A program made the position numbers and the translations under genes. A stretch of DNA of 64,000 nucleotides from HO2-45-28 sp964574495. Its GTDB lineage: Bacteria > Patescibacteriota > Minisyncoccia > HO2-45-28. Shown piece after piece: positions 58,115-64,000 of this stretch. The stretch lies in contig CAZNNT010000001.1 in the NCBI GenBank assembly GCA_964574495.1, positions 1 through 64,000 on the forward strand, read 5' to 3'. The notes beneath the pieces are model-generated. The model was not told the origin of the DNA and made no database searches. It was given only the letters and a program-made list of their open reading frames with translations. Every line of letters begins with the position of its first letter. Within the stretch, counting starts at the first letter, position 1.

Positions 58115-59111
58115 TAAAAAACGCGTGGCATTTATCACCGGCATTACGGGACAAGACGGCTCTTACTTGGCCGAATTTTTGCTTACTAAAGGATACATAG
58201 TGCACGGCTTGGTCAGGCGCACTTCGCTTTTTAACCGTTCGCGCATTGAACACTTTTTTAATTACCCCCATAACACCGATGTGTTTCTCCACTACGGGGA
58301 TATGACCGATTCGGTTTCTTTAACCAACATTCTGGCCGAAGTGCGGCCAGACGAAATTTACAATCTGGCCGCCCAATCGCACGTCCGCATATCGTTTGAC
58401 ACGCCCCTTTACACGGCGCACACAACCGGCATCGGGGTCTTAAACCTGCTGGAAGCCGTGAGGGCCCTGGGGCTTAAGTCCAGAATCTATCAGGCCTCAA
58501 CTTCGGAACTTTTTTCAGGAGACCCTTCTGAAGCGCCGCAAAACGAACTGACGCCCTTCAGGCCAAAAAGCCCCTACGGAGTCGCCAAACTTTATGGATA
58601 CGAAATAGCGCGGATTTATCGCGAATCATACGGCATGTTTGTCTCAAACGGCATTCTTTTTAACCATGAGTCGGAGCGCAGGGGCGAATCGTTTGTAACC
58701 AGAAAAATAACTTTGGGCATACGCGACATACTTTCCGGAAAAGAAAAATTCATACTTCTCGGAAATCTGGACGCTTGCCGGGACTGGGGCTACGCGCCGG
58801 AATACATACAAAGCATGTGGCTGATGCTCCAGCAGCCGAAGCCGGACGATTTTGTGATTGCCACCGGCGAGACGCATTCAGTCCGGGAATTTTTAAACGA
58901 GTGCTGTAAACTTGCGGGGCTCGATCCGGAACGCATAGTAAAAATTGATCCGGCGTTTATGAGACCGAATGAAGTCAGCCACCTTTGCGGCGACTACTCC
59001 AAAGCCAAACGCGTTCTCGGTTGGGAGCCGAAAACAAAGTTCAAAGACGTGGTAAAAATTATGCTAAAAGCCGAGCTGAAAAATACCGACTTCCCCGCCA
59101 TTACGCGGTAA
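58107..59111 (+). CDS. gmd: GDP-mannose 4,6-dehydratase
   Basis: 334 residues. TGITGQDGSYLAEFLL is the NADP-binding motif; STSELFSGDPSEAPQNE holds the Ser/Thr and Glu, and SPYGVAKLYGYEIAR the catalytic Tyr/Lys. NHESERRGESFVTRKIT is diagnostic of GMD. It forms GDP-4-keto-6-deoxymannose, the precursor of perosamine, rhamnose or fucose. The start is in 8-base overlap (ATGGATAA) with the aminotransferase. Confidence 0.93.
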   Translation: MDNKKRVAFITGITGQDGSYLAEFLLTKGYIVHGLVRRTSLFNRSRIEHFFNYPHNTDVFLHYGDMTDSVSLTNILAEVRPDEIYNLAAQSHVRISFDTPLYTAHTTGIGVLNLLEAVRALGLKSRIYQASTSELFSGDPSEAPQNELTPFRPKSPYGVAKLYGYEIARIYRESYGMFVSNGILFNHESERRGESFVTRKITLGIRDILSGKEKFILLGNLDACRDWGYAPEYIQSMWLMLQQPKPDDFVIATGETHSVREFLNECCKLAGLDPERIVKIDPAFMRPNEVSHLCGDYSKAKRVLGWEPKTKFKDVVKIMLKAELKNTDFPAITR

Positions 59112-59121
59112 CGCCAAATCC

Positions 59122-59994
59122 TTATCTAAATATTTTCAATTCGTTAAGCGCCGAGCGATAATTTTTCACGGCCACCCCCAACCGCTTCAAGTCGGCGGCG
59201 GTATCAAACGTTTTCAGTTTTTTAAGGCCGAGCGTATTTTCGGAAGTTATCGGAAGGCGTATTCCCAGCGCCTCCATAAACCGCAAAATAAAATAAACAA
59301 AAGAAACGGGGAGGGGAATAAAAAATATTTTTTTATTCATCCTTTTCGCTATCTCAATATAAAGTTCTTTCATGGAAATTATTTCCGGGTTTGCCGCCAT
59401 GAATTTACCGCTGATATTCTTATTTATCCCCAATTCTATAATTCGGCATAAATCATCCGCGGCGATTACCTGTATTTGCTGCTTTCCTCCCCCCACAAGC
59501 GGAATTATTCTTGCCTTTTTCAATATAGAGACAATTTTTCCGAATACGCCTCCGTCTCTGCCTAAAACAAGACCCGGTTTTAACACAAGGTCTTTTTGGA
59601 GGTCAAACAAGCTTTCCATTGCCAATTTTTGCCGCCCGTAATTTGACTCCGCTTCTGGATGGGCGGACAAGGTTGAAAGAAATATGATTTTTATCCCGTA
59701 TTTCCTGCATATAGCTATGATTTTTTTCGTGCCTTCCATATTGACATTGGATCCGCGATTTTTGCCGATTAAAATCTGATAGGCGCAGTGCACCAAATAA
59801 TCGGCGCCGCGGAATTGCTCGTCTTTTATGTCGGAAAGCTCAAAATGAAAATACGACACAAGAGGATTATTGCCGGCGCCGGCTTTTCTTTGAAATGCCC
59901 GGATATTAAAACCCAGTCCCGCAAAATAGGCGACTAAATTGGAGCCGATAAAGCCGCTGCTTCCGGTTATTATAATGGTTGGTTTTTTATCCAT
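59122..59994 (-). CDS. NAD-dependent epimerase/dehydratase family protein
   Basis: 290 residues from ATG 59994, in 8-base overlap with the GMC-type gene. IIITGSSGFIGSNLV is the nucleotide-binding motif. The usual catalytic YxxxK is represented by NYGRQKLAME (Tyr-x3-Lys). It resembles UDP-4-keto-hexose reductases and WbpV-type enzymes. No neighbour fixes its substrate. It is convergent with gmd. Confidence 0.82.
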   Translation of the reverse strand: MDKKPTIIITGSSGFIGSNLVAYFAGLGFNIRAFQRKAGAGNNPLVSYFHFELSDIKDEQFRGADYLVHCAYQILIGKNRGSNVNMEGTKKIIAICRKYGIKIIFLSTLSAHPEAESNYGRQKLAMESLFDLQKDLVLKPGLVLGRDGGVFGKIVSILKKARIIPLVGGGKQQIQVIAADDLCRIIELGINKNISGKFMAANPEIISMKELYIEIAKRMNKKIFFIPLPVSFVYFILRFMEALGIRLPITSENTLGLKKLKTFDTAADLKRLGVAVKNYRSALNELKIFR

Positions 59995-61612
59995 GGCCAA
60001 AAGACCTCAAAGCACTATGCGAAACAATATGGGCATTTGCCATTAACGTCAAAGTCGGGCCTTTCGCGGGCATATACCGGAAACCCGACCCGTCGGCGAC
60101 ATAAACATTCTGCGCGCCGTTCAATTTTCCGTCCGCGGATAAAGTGAGCGGCTTGCCGGCGTCATCAAACGGCAAAGTTCCTCCGTAATGGATGCTTGAT
60201 CCGTAGCCGGGATCTATTCGCTTAACCGGATAGCACCCCAGCCGGCGCAGGGCTCTTTTTATAACCTTTTCGCGCTCCATATTTTCCAGCATCTCGCTAT
60301 CGGATAGTTCGTAATGAACAAATAATTTATCTCCCGTCGGACTGGATTCGTCTTTTATCAATTGAATATATCTGTCCGGAGAACCCTTATCGAAATGATG
60401 CAGTCCGGCTATTACCAAACTGGGGTAACCAAGTTTAAGAAGACGCAGCGTGTCGGAAAAATCAAAAGGCAATTCATTGGCCAATCGGAATAACATCAAT
60501 GAAGAATATGTGTAAAACATAACGGTGGTAATATCAAATCCATTTTTATCCTTATCGTAAAAAAGAGACAGCGGGCTATAGCTTATTTTTTTGGTCTCCG
60601 CCTCTTTCCCGAACATCCTTGGCTGAAAACAGGCATAATAATAATAACCGCCGCTAAGGATGGGGAGTTTATTTTGAATATGACCGAGAGACCGTAAAAC
60701 AATGCGCGCGCTGCCCAACGCTCCGGCGGCTAATATTAATTTCTTGCAATAAAATTTTTCGTCTTTCGTCTCGTCAACTCTTCTGACCGTAATTTCAACG
60801 CCTTCATCTTGGTCTAAAAACCGCATGGCTAAACGATCTTTGTAGTAAGAAAAATTAGGTTGCTTTCTTAAATTATCCAGCGTAATGGCCGGACGGTACG
60901 CGGAATTTCCGTGATTGGCCCAGAAATCCATGTCGGTATATCCGGTGGATTTTCGTTCTTTCAAATCAGTCGTTAATATAGCCAGCGGAGTTCTGCCGAT
61001 AAAGATTCCATCGTTGTTTAACAAAAGCCGTTTTTTTTGATAGCAGGAATAAATTCCGTTTAAAGCGGGCTCGAGGCGCGGCGCATTCTGGATGTTTTCC
61101 AGTCCTTGAAGACAATAGGGCAGCCCATCGTCGCGCGCTCCGGAAATTCCAATCCTGTCGGCGATAACGCGGTAAGCGTCAAAAAGAAACTTTTCATTAA
61201 GACCCGTTGCTTTTATTTCCGGCTTGGAATAAACAAAACAAGCCAGACCCCAAGCTCCGCCGAGTCCCCCGTAAGCCAGCGATTCCATGGGATGGAAATT
61301 ATCCGATACGACGGGGAGCCAAGTTTCTGTTCCCCGGGAGACGAAATGCCGCGGCGGAGTAAGCTGGGGTCCGGTTTTTATTTTTCCGAAAGATATCCCC
61401 TCAAAATTCCTGCCTAAAAAATATTCATGCTGAGTTAAATCCGATTTGCGCGCTGATACAAAATCGGTTTCGGGTATCTTACCGTCATAAGATTTGTCGT
61501 AAAAGCCGACATCAATCATGCCGACATCAGCGCCGGCCTCCACCAAACTTTGAGCCGCCATCGCTCCGCTGGGGCCGGAACCGATAACAATAAAATCGTG
61601 ATAGGTCTTCAT
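59987..61612 (-). CDS. GMC-type flavin oxidoreductase
   Basis: 541 residues from MKTYHDFIVIGSGPSG, whose start shares one base with the upstream gene's stop (TGATG); the frame is open to 61717 but read-back is ignored. FAD motif IGSGPSGAMAAQSLVEAG and C-terminal ADGSGFRYMPAKGPTLTLMANA, with the His in SSIHYGGTLPF, mark the glucose-methanol-choline family. It would oxidise an alcohol or sugar. The GGLGGAWG segment is the family's flavin-attachment region. Confidence 0.85.
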   Translation of the reverse strand: MKTYHDFIVIGSGPSGAMAAQSLVEAGADVGMIDVGFYDKSYDGKIPETDFVSARKSDLTQHEYFLGRNFEGISFGKIKTGPQLTPPRHFVSRGTETWLPVVSDNFHPMESLAYGGLGGAWGLACFVYSKPEIKATGLNEKFLFDAYRVIADRIGISGARDDGLPYCLQGLENIQNAPRLEPALNGIYSCYQKKRLLLNNDGIFIGRTPLAILTTDLKERKSTGYTDMDFWANHGNSAYRPAITLDNLRKQPNFSYYKDRLAMRFLDQDEGVEITVRRVDETKDEKFYCKKLILAAGALGSARIVLRSLGHIQNKLPILSGGYYYYACFQPRMFGKEAETKKISYSPLSLFYDKDKNGFDITTVMFYTYSSLMLFRLANELPFDFSDTLRLLKLGYPSLVIAGLHHFDKGSPDRYIQLIKDESSPTGDKLFVHYELSDSEMLENMEREKVIKRALRRLGCYPVKRIDPGYGSSIHYGGTLPFDDAGKPLTLSADGKLNGAQNVYVADGSGFRYMPAKGPTLTLMANAHIVSHSALRSFGHG

Positions 61613-62019
61613 CAACTTTTTAATTGCTCCGAGCGCCGCATCAATGCCACTATGAAAAAACCCGCGATTGCCCGAAACAAAGCCCGCAGGCCAAACCAAA
61701 AAACGCTTACAATCCAAAAACCGCGCTTTTTATATATAAAAAGGTCGGAATATAAAGGGTCTGTTTCAAGAACGGCGAACATAATATATAATTTTTGCCG
61801 GATCGTATTTTTCGGCTCAATAAGAGCAAACCCCGCGTCGATATACGGCAACAAAAAAGGATGGTTCAAAACAAGGTCCCAGATTTGCCGATCGTTCCGG
61901 CCAGCCGTCACATTTAACTTTTTTAGCGCCTGATTGAAAAGATCTTTATTCATCCGGGTCGGCGCTCTGCCTATTAAATATTTGGTTATTATTTCCGCTT
62001 TTTTTTCTTGAAAATCCAT
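61612..62019 (-). CDS. Small membrane-associated partner of the GMC oxidoreductase
   Basis: 135 residues. Helical, with a soluble N-terminal part (MDFQEKKAEIITKYLIGRAP...) and one hydrophobic helix near the C-terminus (about 101-124, RGFWIVSVFWFGLRALFRAIAG in part). No family is recognised. Its stop shares a base with the ATG of the GMC gene, so the two are translated together. It may anchor or assemble the oxidoreductase, as the small subunits of other GMC dehydrogenases do; this is inference. Confidence 0.6.
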   Translation of the reverse strand: MDFQEKKAEIITKYLIGRAPTRMNKDLFNQALKKLNVTAGRNDRQIWDLVLNHPFLLPYIDAGFALIEPKNTIRQKLYIMFAVLETDPLYSDLFIYKKRGFWIVSVFWFGLRALFRAIAGFFIVALMRRSEQLKS

Positions 62020-62023
62020 ACAT

Positions 62024-62728
62024 TTAAAACTTCCTAAATCGATATTTCAAAAGCGTCAGTATGGCTTTAAAACCGTCTTTTAAGGATATCTTCTTTCCTT
62101 CCTCAACCCTTCTTGCTTGATACTGGATGGGAACTTCAACAATTTCAATCTTTTTCAAAGAAAGTTTCGCTGTTACTTCGGGACAAAATTCAAATCCCCT
62201 GCACTCAAGATTTAATTTCTCCAAAACATCTTTTTTAAAGGCCTTATAGCAAGTCGCTTCATCGGTAATACGTATGTTATATAAGACATTAGCCAGTGAA
62301 GTGAGCAATTTATTGGCAAAGTAGTACGCTAATTTCATGTTTGCGGGATATTTATTTTTAAGAAAACGGGAGCCGTAGACAACTTCCGCCTTTTTTTCAA
62401 TGAAAGGTTTGAGAATAGTCGGATAATCAAGCGGAGAATACTCCAGGTCCGCATCCTGAATAATGACGATATCACCCATAGCGACGGCCAAACCGGAACG
62501 GATCGCGAAACCTTTCCCCATATTTTTTTCATGCCTGATGAGTTTTATCCGGTATTCTTTTTGAAGACCGGAAAGTATATCCCATGTGCGATCGCTTGAA
62601 CCATCATCTACCGCGATAAATTCTTTTTGGATTCCTAAATTATCCAATTGCAGAGTTTCTACTTTTTTCAGCGCCTCCGAAACCGTATTCTCCTCATTAA
62701 AACACGGGATGATAATAGAAAGAATCAT
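62024..62728 (-). CDS. Family 2 glycosyltransferase (dolichol-phosphate mannosyltransferase-like)
   Basis: 234 residues. LSIIIPCFNEENTV, AVDDGSSDRTWDIL, MGDIVIIQDADLEYSP (DXD) and the C-terminal EVPIQYQARRVEEGKKIS match the DPM1/GtrB type that loads a sugar on undecaprenyl phosphate. No C-terminal membrane helices. The neighbouring GT39-like gene would be the matching membrane transferase. Confidence 0.9.
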   Translation of the reverse strand: MILSIIIPCFNEENTVSEALKKVETLQLDNLGIQKEFIAVDDGSSDRTWDILSGLQKEYRIKLIRHEKNMGKGFAIRSGLAVAMGDIVIIQDADLEYSPLDYPTILKPFIEKKAEVVYGSRFLKNKYPANMKLAYYFANKLLTSLANVLYNIRITDEATCYKAFKKDVLEKLNLECRGFEFCPEVTAKLSLKKIEIVEVPIQYQARRVEEGKKISLKDGFKAILTLLKYRFRKF

Positions 62729-62766
62729 ATATGTTGTTTATACCCTTTATAGCAATTATATTCCGG

Positions 62767-64000
62767 TCATGTCAACAAGAATGCGGAGCGGATATTTTTA
62801 TGAAATCTTAGATAAATTAACCGAATGCCGTCAAAAGCAAGGATTAAAATAAGCGGATAAATGGGGACACGGTACCTTTGTTGTCCCAGAGGGGAAACCA
62901 TGACCGCGTATAAAAAGATAAAAAGAAGAAAAAATAAAGAAATTTTTAAGAATCCGGCGCCAAGTTTCCACCTTAAGAAAAAATTTAAAAAAGCCAGCAA
63001 ACTCAGCGATAAAATCGTCAGTTTCAAAAAAATGGAAACGAGCCAAATCGGATGACTCCGAAATTCGCTCCAAGCCGAATAAAATTTTCCATTAAAAATA
63101 TCTTTAATGATGTCAATATCCGTACGCGGGCCGAGCACAACGCTCCGAATGCCAAAACTTCGAGCAATACTTCCTATCGTATTGTCGTGCCAAAAAAGCC
63201 GGGGTATGCGCGTAATGTGGTAAAAAGCAAATGAAAAAGGCCTTTCTATTATGAATTTGAAACCCAAATCAGCCAATTCTTTAGCTCGATGCGGTTCAAA
63301 AAGCTGCGCGTCATAACGGACTCCGAAACGCTGTCTAGCCCGATCCCACGTATAATCATTATATTCCGGGCCATGCCCGCCCTTTAGAAACTCTTGAAAA
63401 AAGCCCACGCTTTGATAGAAAGCCGCGTATGGGTTGGACGAAAATTGAAAAACTTTCAAAGTAAAAAAATTGTAATAAAGCCATGGCGAGAGCAGCGTAA
63501 AAAAGATCAATCCGGAAGCCGCGAATTGCCGAAAGTTTCTATGCTCGCCGGCAAGAAAAACAGCCAAAAAGATAAAAAAGCCGAAAATAAAAAATTGGGG
63601 TTTGATTAAAGCAGTCAAAGCAAGAAAAAACGAACCCCAGTAGAGATTGGGGGGCGTTTTTTCCCTTATGTAAATTCCCAGGTTGAAAAGTGAAACAATC
63701 AGGAAAAAAACAGCAAAGGCCTCGGTCATAATCGCCTTAGAAACAAAAGGAGAAGCGAGATACGGATCCAGAGCAAAAAAAACCGCGGCGAAAAATGCCG
63801 CTGTTTCAAAAAATATCTTGCGGCCTAAAATATAAATCAAAACGGCTGTAAGCGCCATGATTAAATCCTGGATAAGACCAACGTATTCCAAAGAGATGTT
63901 AAATTTGTGAAAAAACATCAGGAAAAACGGGTAAATCGGCGCTCTAAAATTGTCCGGCTCGGGGTTTTCGGCTGGCGAAGAGGACCAAATTCCTTTATCA
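62767..64000 (-). CDS. GT39/ArnT-like membrane glycosyltransferase (partial at right edge)
   Basis: An open frame runs to the right edge with no stop, so the gene begins outside. The added residues between 63919 and 63999 (including FRAPIYPFFL) match the first periplasmic loop of ArnT/PMT-type enzymes, whose normal start is further upstream. The rest has about eight transmembrane helices and ends GQQRYRVPIYPLILILAFDG, a typical last segment. It would transfer sugars from a lipid carrier on the outer face of the membrane. The ATG at 63918 is internal. Confidence 0.85.
   Translation of the reverse strand, partial: DKGIWSSSPAENPEPDNFRAPIYPFFLMFFHKFNISLEYVGLIQDLIMALTAVLIYILGRKIFFETAAFFAAVFFALDPYLASPFVSKAIMTEAFAVFFLIVSLFNLGIYIREKTPPNLYWGSFFLALTALIKPQFFIFGFFIFLAVFLAGEHRNFRQFAASGLIFFTLLSPWLYYNFFTLKVFQFSSNPYAAFYQSVGFFQEFLKGGHGPEYNDYTWDRARQRFGVRYDAQLFEPHRAKELADLGFKFIIERPFSFAFYHITRIPRLFWHDNTIGSIARSFGIRSVVLGPRTDIDIIKDIFNGKFYSAWSEFRSHPIWLVSIFLKLTILSLSLLAFLNFFLRWKLGAGFLKISLFFLLFIFLYAVMVSPLGQQRYRVPIYPLILILAFDGIRLIYLRFHKNIRSAFLLT

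Noticed and set aside
62855..62885. TGGGGACACGGTACCTTTGTTGTCCC, a palindrome-like segment resembling RAYT-associated motifs seen in other bacteria
   Set aside because: It encodes the conserved GQQRYRVPIYP segment at the end of the GT39-like protein, where related enzymes have the same residues, so protein constraint explains it.

Overview
The window looks like part of a Candidate Phyla Radiation (Patescibacteria, probably Parcubacteria-type) chromosome. This is inferred from short forms of core translation proteins (EF-Ts of about 149 residues, an RF1 with no N-terminal domain), a DnaX of only 354 residues, secreted proteins with peptidoglycan-binding repeats, and very tight gene packing with many 4- and 8-base overlaps. 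UGA is used as an ordinary stop, so the UGA-recoding lineages (Gracilibacteria, SR1) are excluded. No gene-free stretch exceeds 300 bases.

Layout. 1-5 kb: end of a membrane protein, tRNA-Thr, then a translation block (tsf, rpsB against rpmE, prfA), a MltB-like lytic enzyme and ribosomal protein L25. 5-13 kb: mixed small enzymes (2-hydroxyacid dehydrogenase, PaaK-like ligase, EamA permease fused to a broken glycoside hydrolase, MgtE core, histidine phosphatase, Nudix, RBBP9-type hydrolase, ROK kinase). 13.0-13.5 kb: a scrambled tRNA locus, with an intact tRNA-Gln, a GIY-YIG gene that reads through it, and the separated pieces of a second tRNA interrupted by GC-rich palindromes. 13.6-20.5 kb: dnaX, a glycosyltransferase-like orphan, two surface proteins and an O-antigen ligase-like TPR protein.

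20.6-64 kb is a very large surface-glycan locus. Sub-modules: (a) heptose-type activation (GmhA-like isomerase, an HldE-like protein with swapped domains, two further RfaE-type nucleotidyltransferases) together with an orphan thiamine-dependent E1 alpha/beta pair, DegT aminotransferase and NAD-dependent epimerases; (b) a nonulosonic (legionaminic/sialic-like) acid set: 4,6-dehydratase, aminotransferase, hydrolysing 2-epimerase, NeuB-type synthase and CMP-transferase, with a PHP/ATP-grasp fusion sitting where an N-acetyltransferase would be expected; (c) an amidino-forming pair (PP-loop amidotransferase plus a HisF-HisH fusion) and a carbamoyltransferase; (d) GDP-mannose 4,6-dehydratase with a perosamine-synthase-like aminotransferase and a C-methyltransferase; (e) glycosyltransferases and large membrane proteins for assembly. 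The right edge cuts a GT39-like gene.

Mobile and repeat content: a REP-associated tyrosine transposase (RAYT) gene at 53.7-54.4 kb is bracketed by palindromes CACAAGT-CTG-ACTTGTG. A related copy lies 17 kb away, and other palindromic elements sit in frame inside coding genes. In two genes the palindrome itself supplies the stop codon. Several promoters place the start codon at the expected transcription start, suggesting leaderless mRNAs. The most novel candidates are the palindrome/RAYT system with its effects on gene ends, the split tRNA locus, and the PHP/ATP-grasp plus HisF-HisH nonulosonate decoration module.
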